A stretch of 64,000 nucleotides of DNA, taken from NCBI GenBank assembly GCA_037892935.1, contig JAYXKI010000012.1, positions 248,001-312,000 of the forward strand, read 5' to 3'. Below are positions 1 to 11,993 of the stretch, piece after piece. Origin of the DNA: Phlebopus portentosus (lineage: Eukaryota > Basidiomycota > Agaricomycetes > Boletales > Boletinellaceae). A program made the translations under genes and the position numbers. The notes beneath the pieces are model-generated. The model ran no database searches and was not told the origin of the DNA. It was given only the letters and a program-made list of their open reading frames with translations. How positions within the stretch are numbered: position 1 is the stretch's first letter; every line of letters starts with the position of its first letter.

Positions 1-1452
1 CACATCACCGATATCCATTCCGCCGTCGCCTGGACTCATGACAACAGAGTCTTCTCCCCGATGACCAGGAGGAGGACTCTCAGGACTTTCCTGAATCGCA
101 GGAGTCTCCTCGTCCGAGTCCACCACTTGCCGAACACCACGAACGCGGCGAGTCCCTGCATCCAGCCGTCGTCGCATGTTGGCCTCGATTTCGGCAGCCA
201 TCCGGGAGATTTCGGCACGTTGAGCAGCGCGTTCTTCTTCTTCTCGTCTTTCACTCTCGCGAAGCTCAATCTCGAGCATTGTAGGTTCGAGTGAGGTTAA
301 GGGTGTAGAACGGCTAGCCCCTTCCAAATGTTCCGCTCCAGTTTCGAGCGTTTCGACCGGTTCCGCGACCTCTCCATCCTCAATCGTTTCGCCAGTTTCA
401 ACCTGGAGAGGAGCGGAATCAACCTCCATTGGACTATCGACGTCCTGAGGCAGCATCTGATGTTGCTGCTGTTGTTGTTGTTGCGGTTGAGAGAAAGGTT
501 CAGACAGCACTTGTTGGGATCATTGTTGTTGCTGTTGTTGTTGTTGCGTTTCGGATTCCTGAGCACGAACGAGTTGATAGAGCCGACGACGAAGGATGGA
601 ATAGCCGTAGTATTCCCAGAGGAGCCGGACCGTTCTCAATTTCACCCTGTCGATGCGAAGGATGTGCCCTGCACGAAGGTGTCGTTGCTCGATATCCTCC
701 CAATATTCGAACGCTTGCTGTAGGAAGGATTAGATGGAGATGATAGACAAGAAGAAGTACCTACGTGACTCCGGACAGCTTCGTCTCGTGTGTAGTCCGT
801 GTTGCCGGTGAACCTCGCCGTTTGTTGAAACTTGGAGCTCTCCATTCTCATGTTCTCGAGAGCCTTTTCGATGTCAGGGCGCGGTTTCAGGAACATTGGA
901 GGGAACGATTCGCCCAAGAAGAACCCACGAGTCGAATCGAACGAGGCAGGATGGAATGGAACCCTGCGTCTGCGGAAGAAAGCTCGTCGTTTGGTCTCCA
1001 TCCTGGCGTAAAATTCCCGTCGATCGTAGTACAGCGTCCGTAGGAGAGCGTCCGTGTCGCAGTAGTTGGAGTACGCCATCTCCGACCAGACTTCTTTCGT
1101 TCCTTTGGGACGGACTTGCTCCAACGCTTCCTTCCGTGCCTGTCGAATTTCGTTAACAAAAATTCTTGATTAGAGTGCGCGGTTTACGCACCGTGGTTGC
1201 CTTCCACCCATCCATCAAAGATTCCATCACCGGATTCGTCAACCACCGAACCGTCATCGAACCTGTAGGCGCGACCCATTCGACCGGTTTTGTCTTATCC
1301 GGCAGAATTACCGTCGTGACGCCATGGTCTAGTTCATCCATTGCCGACCTGGCCAAGGCGACGTCTGCCTCGAATTTCGTGACCGCTGCCTTCCAGTCGT
1401 CATCGGAGTTGATGGGTCCCAAGAGCGCGACAATTTCTTTGGAAGTGAACAT
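1..1452 (-). pseudogene. Antisense accessory gene of the large retrotransposon, copy A (exon 3 truncated)
   Basis: Reads right to left. Exon 1 is 1452-1192 (ATG start, 87 codons). Intron 1 (1191-1140) has a GTGCGT donor, a CTAAT branch-like motif and a CAG acceptor. Exon 2 is 1139-765 (125 codons, open). Intron 2 (764-718) has a GTAGGT donor and CTACAG acceptor. Exon 3 runs from 717 off the window edge. The product matches the antisense protein of the complete copy: a novel N-terminal region, then glutamine-rich runs. Exon 3 holds an in-frame TGA (bases 520-522) where the other copy has CGA, so this copy is broken, although its exon 2 is intact where the other copy has a stop. It lacks one glutamine-rich unit present in the other copy. 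The Zn2Cys6 part would lie outside the window. Confidence 0.75.
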
Positions 1453-1580
1453 GTTGGAGAATGAAGAAGAGATGACAGCGGAAGAAAATTTGGATGTGAC
1501 GCATTATGCTTCGAAACTCCCACGCGTCGGATTGAGATGGGAGTGACCGCGGACGGTCACTATTTCATGAACCCGGGAGA

Positions 1581-3208
1581 TGAAGAGTAAGTCTGAAGCT
1601 TGGGAACGTACGGAGTCGTTACGACCAGTTCCGCGGTGTTCCGACTGGTTTCACTCGGTTTCGACTGGTTTTGCTCGAACGAGTGAACTTAGCAAGAACG
1701 CCATAGTCCAGATGGCACGTGCACCGTTCTTTGATCGGCCATCAAGACGGGAGAATCACGGCATCGAGTTTGCACGCATTGATCACAAGTCTCCAGACCT
1801 TGGATCCGCATTCCAGACAAAGAGATTTGATCCTGCAACCTCGTCCTCAGTCCCTCTCCTTTGTTAAACATCGCAGACTTACTTTGTCAGGCTAGCCAGA
1901 GCCCTTCCGAGTCGTTTCCCCGGGTTCCGCTTCGTTCCGCTCAAAGAGACCCGGTTCCAAAGGTTCCGCACATTTTCTGACCTTTCTATATGTGTCCCCT
2001 TTAATCCATTATGCTCTCGTTCCAGACATGCTTAGTATTGTTTCTTTTGACCTATGTGTCCCTTAAACCATTCCTATGCGCTCCTCTCCTTTGTAGATAG
2101 CGATATGTGTTCCCTTTTCTTTATGACGTAGGTTCTCTGACCGCTGGGAGGCTCAGTCTTGGACGTTTAGTATAAATATAGCACGACTCTCATAGTAGAG
2201 GGACAGCTTAGTCGGAGCTGAGTGGGAGCTTAGCTTACAGTTCTCACATCGTCTCAAAGTCCCTTGACCTCTAGTCTACTTGTTCGTAGTGGACTCTCTC
2301 ATCTCTATAGTCTAATATACGATATTTCGTGTTCTGTACAGTCGATCGGTGATCTCTCTTCGCAGCAGAGCCGTTCGTACGTTCGTATAGTTCGCTGTGA
2401 TCGTACAAAGGCTCCTCTTATTTCTCTCACCTGAACCGAAACCTCCTTACGTGTTCCGAACCGTTTCGCCCGGTTTCGCTCGTAACCCAGTTACTCTGCG
2501 TGCCACTCGCATTCGGTCTCGCAACACCTTCCCCTCTCCAGTGTCGTCGGGAAAGGACACCATATCACCCCTTTCCTCCTGACTTTCCACTCTCTGCTTC
2601 CTCAAGACCAGCCCGGTGCTATTCCGCATCGTTTAGATCGGAAACGTTCGGTTTCATCGTCCCACACGTATCCTTCGATTCTCTCAGTCCCCTTCCGTCA
2701 TCGTTTCGCACCTCCATCCCTCGCATCACATTTCGACACACTCAGCAATTGTCCTTCATCCATCGAATCACGTTTCGAATCGTTACGCCGTGTTCCGACA
2801 CTTTAGACTACGAGTGAGATCGGCTGCAGTCGCTTACCAGTGTGTTAGCACAGTCGATTAGTCACGTTCGGGTTGGTGGTTCGACTAGCGTAGCCTAGTT
2901 AGTTTAGTTCTTGTGCCTTGGGTTAGTCGGCTTTAGTCCAGAGCTCGCAGCTGAGCCGGAGAGTCGATTTTGCCTTTGCACCGCCACCGTCGATCTCGGG
3001 AGAAGCCTACCCTCGGAATTCCTCCTCGAGCGCTTCCCTCATATCCCCGGTTCTCACCAAGCCCTTCCATTGCCTATCCCTATTTCCCTCCACTCCTTCG
3101 TGCCCTTAGCTTGGGTGTAATTCTCTGCTGACCGTTTGAAGGTATTCTAGGGCAGCCCCTCGAACTATACACTCCCTGTCTGGCATCAGAACGTCCACAG
3201 GAGTTTCA
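1581..3208 (+). repeat. 3' LTR of copy A (1628 bp)
   Basis: Starts TGAAGAG and ends GTTTCA. It has exactly the same length as the LTRs at 7815-9442 and 18244-19871 and is close to them in sequence. A TATAAATATA box lies at 2171-2180, followed by CT-rich sequence. It is preceded by the same internal sequence as the 3' LTR of the complete copy, and followed by CCGT (3209-3212) and chromovirus leader. Confidence 0.9.
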
Positions 3209-3647
3209 CCGTCGAAGTCCGATTGACTCCGATGTGTTCCGATAGTACCCAAAGTACCAACTAATCACATCACCGTGGCACTCCAAATTACCCTCCTTTG
3301 GAACCAACATCAGACATTCTCGTGGGTGATGCATAGAGTCCAGTCGTCAACAAGTATCTTGTTCATTGTCTACCTTGGGGCCTTTCACCTAGTCATCAAT
3401 TTCAAAGATGAGCCGATCATCTGAAGTCGGTCCCATCTGAACAGTATCCCAATCTCTGTTCCACCCCCAGCCTATCAAGGTGGAGCTAACTGATGACCAA
3501 CGAGTGGCTCTCCTAGCGAACTCTAGGTGGAGCACCTTGTGAGGACACTACATCATCAAAGCGGGCGATCAGATCTTTGACACCTGGTGGGATGAATCAG
3601 CAAAGAGGTGGTACTCCCAGAGGGGAGAAAAGTCCCTCTACTGGAGA
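3209..3647 (+). other. Chromovirus copy 1 leader (untranslated)
   Basis: Non-coding stretch between the LTR of copy A and the gag start. It matches the reverse complement of about 29345-29780 in the second chromovirus. I see no gene in it. Confidence 0.7.
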
Positions 3648-4928
3648 GTGAAACAAGAAGATGACGTAGATGAACCTGCTCCCCCTACCCCAACACAATC
3701 AACAGTTCCATTACCAGGACCATCAACACTGGTTGCCCCACCGTCAGCTCCCCCTATCGCTACTTCATCATCATTCAGCAAACCCCAAGAACCAGCTCCG
3801 ATCATACCAAGCGACGAAGAAGAAGAAGAGGAAGAGGAGGAACACAAGATGTCATTGTCAAAGGAAGCCATGACCGACCTTGTGACAGTGGTCACCCTAG
3901 TGCTCCAAGCTGCAGGTGAAGGTGCAAATCAAGGCTCAAAGACATCGAAGAAGGTCCACATTGCCAAACCGAGAGATTTCAATGGCAAACATGACTATGT
4001 GGACTTTAAGTGAGAATTGTATCTCTACATCTACGCATCCAAATCAGAGTTCAGGACGAACAAGAGTAAAATTATGTTTGCCCTGTCATACATGAAGAGT
4101 GGTGCTACAGCTCGCTGGGCGGAAAGTTACACCAGCGGAGCAGTAGATGAGGATGGCAACTTGAAGTTCACAGACAGCTGGGATGCCTTCTTGAAGAAAC
4201 TGGACATGTCGTTCGATGACCCCGCCAGATCCCAGAAAGCCTTCAAACGACTAGATGCGATGTACCAAGGAGACCTCAACACCGACGAATTCTTCAACAA
4301 GTTTGACATTTGCTGAGTGGATGCTGGTCTAGCAATGGAGGCACATGATGAATGGTTGATGAGTCGTCTGAAGAGGGCACTAAACCCAAAAGTTGTTGAA
4401 GGTGTCATGAGATTGCCCAATGAACCAATGTCATATGAAGAGTCCAAGAAGGCTGCTGTCAAAGTCGACAGGGTCGAGCACCAAATCAGGGACCTGATGG
4501 CTGAATGTTGGCGGAAGGTGATAAGCTTGACTATGACGAGGCCAGCTCTGATGCCACCGGCACGATACCCTGCACCACCTCAACAGGCAGCTCGTCCTTT
4601 TGCACCACCAGCCCAAGATCGTCATGACGCAACCGGAGTGACATATGGAGGCTTAGGTCAACCCATGGACATGATGATGAGCCAGGCACGTTGTACACAT
4701 ACTTGTTACAAGTGTGGTCAGGTGGGCCACTATATTAGGGAATGCCCACGAGGTTGTGAAGTGATATGTGCCATCATCGCGGCCTTCATTCCAGAAGACA
4801 GAGAAGTGCTCCTCGAAGAGCTCAGTCAAGCAAAGGAATCCTCCTTCAAAGAGGCTGACATTCGAGCAGTGCCCACTGAGCTGGAAGAATTAGTAGAAGG
4901 TGAGAGTTTTCCAGAAGACCAGGTATAA
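3648..4928 (+). pseudogene. Chromovirus copy 1 gag (broken)
   Basis: Retroelement structural protein that would package the element RNA. The frame opens with an acidic and proline-rich N-terminus at 3648. A gag core follows from about 3950, and a CCHC zinc knuckle (C-x2-C-x4-H-x4-C) lies near 4704-4750. It is interrupted by TGA at 4011-4013, where the minus-strand copy encodes arginine (CGA), and by TGA at 4314-4316, which both copies share. The shared stop could be an old lesion or could mark a splice or frame border, but no intron is obvious there. Confidence 0.8.
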
Positions 4929-5059
4929 ATGTCAGAATGACTGGTTGATCTGCTAAAGGACTCTTTTCGTTAGACTCGTTAAAATATAATTGTCCTGTTG
5001 TACAACACCAAGATGTGAATATCAGTGACAGTTTTAACCTTTGAAAGATCCTTACCGAC

Positions 5060-5533
5060 ATGCTGCCAGATAAATCTGAAGATGATGACGATGACTTCGA
5101 AGTCTATGAGGATTTATTTGTCAGAAAAGCAGATGTGCAAGTAGGCAAGTTGAGAGAGGAAGAGCGGATTCAAACTGCTATAAAAGATGAGGTTGTGGTG
5201 GAAGAACCTTACCGCGAGGACGTTGTTGCTCAGGCAAACATTACCAAAGCAGTGTGGGATGTGGTTGGCAGATGTGCAGCTGAGGTATGGCGTGAAGGCA
5301 TCGAAGATGCAGAGCAATTTGTCAGGAGGGTGGGAGGTAAAGAATTGGATGCCTTTGTCAGCATCATGCATCCTAAGGTCACTGGAGATGATGAGGTCGA
5401 TCTGTCGAATCCTGGGCTTGAGGATGAACACTTCATTGACACTCATGCCTTAATCGACTTGGGATGCACTGGTTCTTGCATTGACGAGGGTTTCATTAAG
5501 CGATATGGGTTCCCGACTCAAAGATATATCTGA
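5060..5533 (+). pseudogene. Chromovirus copy 1 protease region
   Basis: Acidic linker followed by a retropepsin-like segment. The active-site motif reads D-L-G-C-T-G here, against D-S-G-C-T-G in the minus-strand copy. The usual serine is therefore lost (TCG to TTG, another C-to-T change). The frame ends at a TGA just after the motif, and the downstream part of the protease continues around 5540-5760 with further stops. Dead copy. Confidence 0.72.
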
Positions 5534-5638
5534 CCTAGACCAGTCTTCAATGCTGATGGTACTAGCAATGAGGGCAGATTAATTAAGGAGTACGTCGTAG
5601 TATGGATGTTCTTTGGCAAACATAAGGAAGAGATCTGA

Positions 5639-7140
5639 TTGGCGGTCATGTCTTTGGCATCGAGTAACATTTTCCTCGGCCATGACTGGTTACAGAAGCA
5701 TAACCCGGAGATCGATTGGAAGGTTGGATCTGTCAAGTTCACATGTTGCCCAGATGAATGCAATTCAATGTTGATGAAAGAAGAGATAGACGATGAGTAC
5801 GTAAGGAATGTGAGGATGAAGGAAGCAGCGAAGTGGCCACCTTACCTGGAAGAGTATGCAGACATCTTTAGTGAGGAATCATTTGAACATTTGCCAAACC
5901 ACCAAACATGGGACCATGCAATTGATTTGAAGCCAGATTTCAAACCCAGTGACTGCAAGGTCTACTCATTGTTGCCAAAAGAACAAGAAGCAATGAGGGA
6001 GTTCATTGAGGAAAACCTAGCATCAGGATGCATCCAACAGTTGAAATCTCCAATGGCTTTCCCATTCTTTTTTATCAAGAAAGAAGATGGGAGCTTGCGA
6101 GCAATCCAAGACTATCGAAAGCTCAACGAAGGGACAGTTAAGAACAAATACCTGCTGCCACTGATAAATGAGCTCATCGACAAGCTCAAGGATGCGAAGT
6201 ACATCATGAAGCTCGACGTTCATTGGGGTTACTACAACATCCGGATTCGCGAAGGAGATGAGTGGAAGGCAGCATTTAGGACAAATTTAGGCTTGTTCAA
6301 ACCCACGGTCATGTTCTTTGGCTTGTGTAATGCACCAGCGACTTTCCAAGGCTTCATGAATGACATCTTTTGGGAACTGATTCATGAGGGTATTGTCATC
6401 ATCTACCTTGATGACATTCTCATCTTCTCGAATGACCTAGAGGAACATCGCAGGTGCACCAAATGAGTCTTTGAGATCCTTCGTCAAAATGGACTTTTCC
6501 TAAAGCCACAGAAGTGCGAGTTCGAAGTTGACACAGTCAAGTACCTCGGGCACATCATTGGCAATGGCAAAGTTTGAATGGATCCTAAGAAGACAGCAGT
6601 GGTACAGGACTGGCCAATTCCAAAGAATGTCCATGAACTGCAACAATTCCTGGGACTAGGAAATTGGTTGCGATGTTTTGTTAAGGATTACAGTTCAGTT
6701 GTCAAACCTTTGACCACGCTAATGGGTAAGGTGGAATGGAAGTGGGGCGAGGAGGAACAGGCAGTGTTCGAGGAATTGAAGTGTTGTCTTAGTAGTCCTC
6801 TCGTGTTAGCGATACCCAACAATGAGGACCCATTCCATGTGGAAGTGGATGCATCAGACTTTGTGACTGGTGGAGTACTCCTCTAGAAGTAAGATGGCAA
6901 GTGGAAGGTAATCACTTATTGGTCGTCAACATTTCTAGAGGCAGAGCGTAACTATGAGATCTACGACAAAGAAATGCTCGCCATCATCCAAGCCCTCAAG
7001 GAATGGTGACAATACCTCCAGGGAGCCAACAAACCTTTTGAAGTATGGACAGATCATGTGAATTTAATGTACTTCTGATCACCACAGAAGCTAAACTGTC
7101 GACAGGCTTGTTGGCAACTCGATTTATCCGAGTTCGATTT
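5639..7140 (+). pseudogene. Chromovirus copy 1 reverse transcriptase and RNase H (broken)
   Basis: RT fingers and palm run from about 5880. The catalytic box Y-L-D-D is at about 6402-6413, and the thumb lies around 6560-6740. RNase H begins near 6835 with V-D-A-S-D. Interruptions include TGA at 6464-6466 and TAG/TAA near 6885-6893. In the minus-strand copy these codons are arginine or glutamine, so they are C-to-T nonsense changes. A further TGA sits near 7007. The product would copy element RNA to DNA and degrade the RNA strand. Confidence 0.82.
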
Positions 7141-7814
7141 TACACTAGTCCATAAGCCGGGAAAGATGTTGGGTAAGGCTGATCTGTTGTTGCAACGTGC
7201 AGATTACGACAAGGGAGAGTGAGACAACAAAAATGTAACATTCATCAAGAAGGAGTGGTTGGTCAGAGGTATGGTTCAGATGTCGAGAGACGTACTCATC
7301 GAAAATATCATGAAAGCACAGAGATGAGAGGAGGAGGGAGAGAGACCAAAGGACGTCGAGAAGCGAGGAGACACATGGAGAAAGGGCCATCAGCTGTACG
7401 TACCAGCAAGCGTTAGAGAAATCATCATGAAGGAACACCATGACTCGACCCTGGCAGGACACCCAGGAGTGACGAAGACGATTCAATTAATAGCACGAAG
7501 GTACTGGTGGCCAGGGATGAGTGGAGACGTGCGGGTGTATGTGTGGGGGTGTGATCATTGTCAAAGGATGAAGGCCCTAAAGATGATGAGAGCAAAGGTT
7601 TTGCACCCTAACAAGGTGCCAGAGGTGCCATGGCAGATTGTCACGGTCGACCTAATCGGAGAGTTGCCAGAATCGAATGGGTTTAATGCAATTTGTGTTA
7701 TAGTGGATCGCTTTAGCAAACAAATCCATGCAATTCTGACGATGACAAAGTTAACGGCTGAAGGCATGGCTAGGATCTACAGGAACCACATCTTCTAATT
7801 ACATGGATTACCGT
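7141..7814 (+). pseudogene. Chromovirus copy 1 integrase, N-terminal half
   Basis: The HHCC zinc-binding region is visible from about 7436 (H-D-S-T-L-A-G-H then C-D-H-C near 7552). The first catalytic Asp of the DDE core follows at V-D-L-I-G-E near 7649. The core is cut at 7814 by the 12-kb retrotransposon, before the second Asp, and resumes at 19872. Several stops lie between RNase H and the HHCC part. Confidence 0.78.
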
Positions 7815-9442
7815 TGAAGAGTAAGTCTGAAGCTTGGGAACGTACGGAGTCGTTACGACCAGTTCCGCGGTGTTCCGACTGGTTTCGCTCGGTTTCGACT
7901 GGTTTCGCTCGAACGAGTAGACTTAGCAAGAACGCCATAGTCCAGATGGCACGTGCACCGTTCTTTGATCGGCCATCAAGACGGGAGAATCATGGCATCG
8001 AGTTTGCATGCGTCGATCACAAGTCTCCGGACCTCGGATCCGCGTTCCAGACAAAGAGATTTGACCCTGCAACCTCGTCCTCAGTCCCTCTCCTTTGTTA
8101 AACATCGCAGACTTACTTTGTCAGGCTATCCAGAGTCCTTCCGAGTCGTTTCCCCGAGTTCCGCTTCGTTCCGCTCAAAGAGACCCGGTTCCGAAGGTTT
8201 CGCATGTATTCTGACCTTTCTATATGCGTCCCCTTTAATCCATTATGCTCTCGTTCCAGACATGCTTAGTATTGTTCCTTTTGACCTATGTGTCCCTTAA
8301 ACCATTCATATGCGCTCCTCTCCTTTGTAGATAGCAATATGCATTCCCTTTTCTTTATGACATAGGTTCTCTGACCGCTGGGAGGCTCAGTCTTGGACGT
8401 TTAGTATAAATATAGCATGACTCTCGTAGTAGAAGGACAGCTTAGTCGGAGCTTAGTGGGAGCTTAGCTTGCAGTTCTCACATCGTCTCTAAGCCTCTCG
8501 ACCTCTAGTCTACTTGTTCGTAGTGGACTCTCTCGTCTCTATAGTCTAATATACGACATTTCGTGTTCTGTACAGTCAATCGGTGATCTCTCTTCGCAGT
8601 AGAGCCATTCGTGCATTCGTATAGTTCACCGTCATCGTATAAAGGCTTCTCTATCTCCTCTCACTCAAAACAAGACCCCCTCACGTGTTTCGATCCGTTT
8701 CGCCCAGTTTCGCTCGTAACCCAGTTACTCTGCGTGCTGCTCGCATTTGGTCTCACAACACCTTCTCCTCTCCATTGTCGTCAGGAAAGGACACCATATC
8801 ACCCCTTTCCTCTTGACTTTCCACTCTCCGCTTCCTCAAGACCAGCCCGGTGCTATTCTGCATCGTTTCGATTGGAAACGGTCGGTTTCATCATCCCACA
8901 CATATCCTTAGATTCTCTCAGTCCCCTTCCGTCATCGTTTTGCACCTCCATCCCTCGCATCACATTTCGACTCACTCAGCAATTGTCCTTCGTCCATCGT
9001 ATCGCGTTTCGAATCATTATGCCGCGTTCCGACACTTTAGACTACGAGTGAGATCAGCTGCAGTCGCTTGCCAGTGTGTTAGCACAGTCGATTAGTCACG
9101 TTCGGGTTGGTGGTTCGACTAGCGTAGCTTAGTTAGTTTAGTTCTTGTGCCTTGGGTTAGTCGACTTTAGTCCAGAGCTCGCAGCTGAGCTGGAGAGTCA
9201 ATTTTGCCTTTGCACCGCCACCATCGATCTCGGGAGAAGCCTACCCTCGGAATTCCTCCTCGAGCGCTTCCCTCATATCCTCGGTTCTCACCAAGCCCTT
9301 CCATTGTATATCTCTATTTCCCTCCACTCCTTTGTGCCCTTAGCTCGGGTGTAACTCTCTGCTGACCGCTTGAAGGTATTCTAGGGCAGCCCCTCGAACT
9401 ATACACTCCCTGTCCGGCATCAGAACGTCCACAGGAGTTTCA
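7815..9442 (+). repeat. 5' LTR of the complete retrotransposon (1628 bp)
   Basis: Begins TGAAGAGTAAG, ends GGAGTTTCA, and is equal in length to the LTRs at 1581-3208 and 18244-19871. It contains many copies of GTTTCG and GTTCCG. The substitutions between the LTRs that I noticed are largely C/T or G/A. Confidence 0.93.
8405..8414 (+). promoter_or_regulatory. TATA-like box of the LTR promoter
   Basis: TATAAATATA in the middle of the 5' LTR, at the same offset as 2171-2180 and 18834-18843 in the other LTRs. A CT-rich stretch follows. Position and sequence suit the RNA polymerase II promoter at the U3/R border. Transcript start is not determined. Confidence 0.5.
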
Positions 9443-9444
9443 AG

Positions 9445-9462
9445 TGGAGCCCACGGCGAGGG
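9445..9462 (+). other. Possible primer-binding site
   Basis: TGGAGCCCACGGCGAGGG begins two bases after the 5' LTR. TGG is the complement of the universal tRNA 3' CCA, and the distance is right for a PBS. I could not assign the tRNA from memory. Confidence 0.45.
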
Positions 9463-9561
9463 GGATTTCACTGTCCAACCGTTACGAATACCCCGCCAAA
9501 TTCGTCTAGCAGACGAGTTACACGTAGCCAATCTGCTCGAGTCCCTGTAGAACATCAGGTT

Positions 9562-10713
9562 TTGCCGCCGACTCGAAGGCCGAGGATTGTCAATCGCAAC
9601 TTACGTTCCGCTGCGGAAAACGCGGAACACAGCGAAACACCCTTGCGACAATCCATTAGCGCCATTCCTTCCAACACCGATTCTCTAGATCATTCCCCAT
9701 CTACCATCGCCGATTCAGAACTTCCCAACCTCTCATCTGTGCCAGTTTCCACCCCAGGATCACCAAGCAGACCAGCTAGCCCGCCTACCAATTACCAACT
9801 ACCTACCGTAACTCAACAGATTTTAGCCAGCAACGCAGCGGTAATAGCTCGTCTATCTGCTAACGCTAACGTATTACAACAACTTACAAATCGACAAACT
9901 GCAATGGCGTACCAACCGCCCTCGCGTGGGGACAAACATGCCCCAACGTTTGATGGCTCAGAACCAAAGGAACTCCTTAGGTTCTTTGAAGACGTTGCAG
10001 AGATCGCAAGACAGGCCACGTGGAATGATAGAGATCACATCCGGAAGTTCTTGTACTATGCTAAGACCGACATCGCAGAACTTTGGGAGACTACTGACGA
10101 AATTAACGACCTGAACCCTGATGTGGAGACGGTGAAGAGAGAGATTATAGCTCTATACCCGAGTCTCACGGCAGGGAAACGCTACTCCAAGGGAGAACTG
10201 GAGCATTTGGTCGTAGAACGGGCGAAGAAAGGGATCAAGAACCGAGAAGACCTAGGCAAATATCATCGAGAATTCGTCAGGCGCTCTAAGTATCTTATAA
10301 CGAACGGAAAGATCTTGGAGTCCCAAGCTGACGAGATGTTCCTGATGGGAATTACAGGAGACCTTAGAGAGGCGCTCATTCGTCGTATCGAGATCAAGCT
10401 ACCAGACCACGATTCGTCTACGCCTTACAAGATTAAGGACGTGCTCGAACATTCGAATTTCGTGCTGGGAGGAAAGATTGTGGGCAGTTTCGGCAGTAAC
10501 TTTCCACCCCCAGCTACCGGAGAAGCTTCGACAAGTATCGTAAAGAAGGAAGAAGTGGATTTGGCCAAGGTAATGGATACGTTGAAGAGTTTTCAGGTTA
10601 CGCTCGACGCCCTGAGCAAGGGGAACGTTCCACATCAACCAGGGGCGGAACACAGCGAAACTCCGCGAAACTCAGTTTGCAACTTCTGCAGCGAAGCAGG
10701 ACACTATATTTGA
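9562..10713 (+). pseudogene. Large retrotransposon gag, stop inside the zinc knuckle
   Basis: Starts at ATG 9562 and is open for 383 codons. It has a low-complexity Ser/Pro-rich N-terminus, a retrotransposon gag core from about residue 125 (charged, helical) and a C-terminal CCHC knuckle. The knuckle reads C-x2-C-x4-H and is interrupted by TGA at 10711-10713, two residues after the histidine; the last cysteine follows two codons later in the same frame. CGA in place of TGA would restore a standard knuckle, so this is a C-to-T nonsense change. Two short inserts around residues 21-27 and 361-367 contain the same 17-base motif (see findings). The frame continues into the protease region without a shift. 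Confidence 0.85.
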
Positions 10714-11955
10714 TCGTGTACGAAGGTTCTCGAGTACATCCAAGCTGGAAAGTGCGTTAGGAGCCCGGATGGAAGGATTGTGTTGCCGAACGGCGGTCTC
10801 ATTACAAGGTCGCTACCGGGGAACAATCTCAAAGAACGAATCGATAGCTTTCATGCTAAAGCTCCGGCAACGCACACAGTAGGGATGGTCAAGTCAGTCA
10901 CACCCGCATATAGCCATCAAGCTGGTCCAGCGTACGCATATAGTCACGACGAAGAAGATCAGGACGAGCAGGAAAACTATGACATCGAACGTTTGGAGAT
11001 TTTGATTAACGAGGCAAAGAAGAAGGCAGCGGGTGGACGAAGAACGAAGCCCGATGGCGTAGAGATCCCGAGAGTTCAGCCTCATAAGAAGGCGCAGGCG
11101 AAACCGCAGCCCGCACCACCGAGTGGCGCGCGGCCCTCAACAAGGTCACTCCAGTCACCGCAGCAGGACGACATTACCAGGAAATCACAACCCCAGTATA
11201 AATACGTCGTACCAATAGAAGACTCGAGCGCAGTCTCCAACGTTCTGACTCATACTCTAGATACCCCTATCACCATCAGCCAACGAGAACTCCTCTCAAT
11301 CGCCCTGGACGTTAGGAAACAGATGAAGGAGCTGACGACGGCGAAGAGATACAACGCGGCTGAAGTCAAATATGGTGAGGTCGTGGATGATTCACTTACG
11401 TTACAAGTTGGGCGTTTCGCGTCGGAACAAGTCGAAACAGGCGAAACGCTTTCGACGGAAGAAATACTGGCGCTCAGTGGACAAGGCGTCGCCGCAGAGG
11501 CATCCATGCCCCTCAGGACCGTTAGCGTGTTGATTGAAGACACTCTGGAAGTCGAATGCGTGCTTGACCAGGGAGCAGTAGTGTGTCTGCTCCGCGAAGA
11601 CGTATGGGAGAAGCTTCAGATACCCCTATCCCCTGACAAAGGGATGATCCTCGAGACAGCAGACGCAGCTAGGTCATCTACCATTGGCATGATCTCAAAC
11701 GCGAAGTTCACGATAGCCGGAATTGATGTTTCACTCCAAGTACAAGTCGTTCTGAACGCTCCCTTCCAGGCTTTGTTGGGGAGACCGTTTTTCGCTATTA
11801 CGGAGTGCGAAATGAAGGATTACACGTCAAGTGACCAACATATCACCTTAACGGACCCGAACGATCGCAGAAAGCAAAGCAAAGTGGCCACTGGAATTCG
11901 AACAATCGCGCGAGGACCACTTCCAAAGGGTTTTCCGCAAGCGTCGAGGAACTGA
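10714..11955 (+). pseudogene. Large retrotransposon protease region
   Basis: Same frame as gag, open from the gag stop to TGA 11953-11955. A basic and acidic low-complexity linker spans about 10900-11250. A retropepsin-like fold follows: active-site D-Q-G-A near 11569-11580, and a second strand with A-L-L-G-R-P-F-F near 11773. D-Q-G-A instead of D-S/T-G-A is unusual, but I believe such variants occur in this basidiomycete clade (from memory). Product: maturation of the Gag-Pol polyprotein. Confidence 0.72.
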
Positions 11956-11993
11956 TTGAGAGAAATCGGCGAGACGAGAATGGTAGTAACCAA

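Larger units (their letters stand above)
1..3208 (+). mobile_element. Large Ty3/gypsy-type LTR retrotransposon, copy A (3' part only)
   Basis: Bases 1-1580 match 16620-18243 of the complete copy (7815-19871), and 1581-3208 is its LTR. This is therefore the 3' end of another copy of the same family, cut by the window edge. It is inserted in plus orientation in the leader of a chromovirus: the sequence right after the LTR (3209 on) matches the leader of the second chromovirus near 29778 (reverse strand). Only the antisense accessory gene and the 3' LTR are visible. The sense gag-pol part must lie left of the window. Confidence 0.85.

Noticed and set aside
328..743. Plus-strand frames rich in leucine or valine (328-723, 429-743, and 17044-17406, 17072-17386)
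   Set aside because: They are antisense shadows of the CAG/CAA glutamine runs of the minus-strand gene; the minus frame has splice sites, the Cys cluster and copies in register.
2397..2817. Short frames inside the LTRs (2397-2817, 8611-9095, 19040-19461)
   Set aside because: They follow LTR non-coding repeats, differ in length between LTR copies and have no protein-like conservation.
9445..9462. Assigning the primer to a named tRNA
   Set aside because: The sequence has the TGG start but I could not match the following bases to a tRNA from memory.
9340..9555. Minus-strand frame over the primer-site region as a gene
   Set aside because: Short, crosses the LTR border and has no counterpart in the other copy.
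10711..10713. Gag stop as programmed readthrough
   Set aside because: It sits inside the zinc knuckle, not after it, and is one of many CGA-to-TGA changes in this element.
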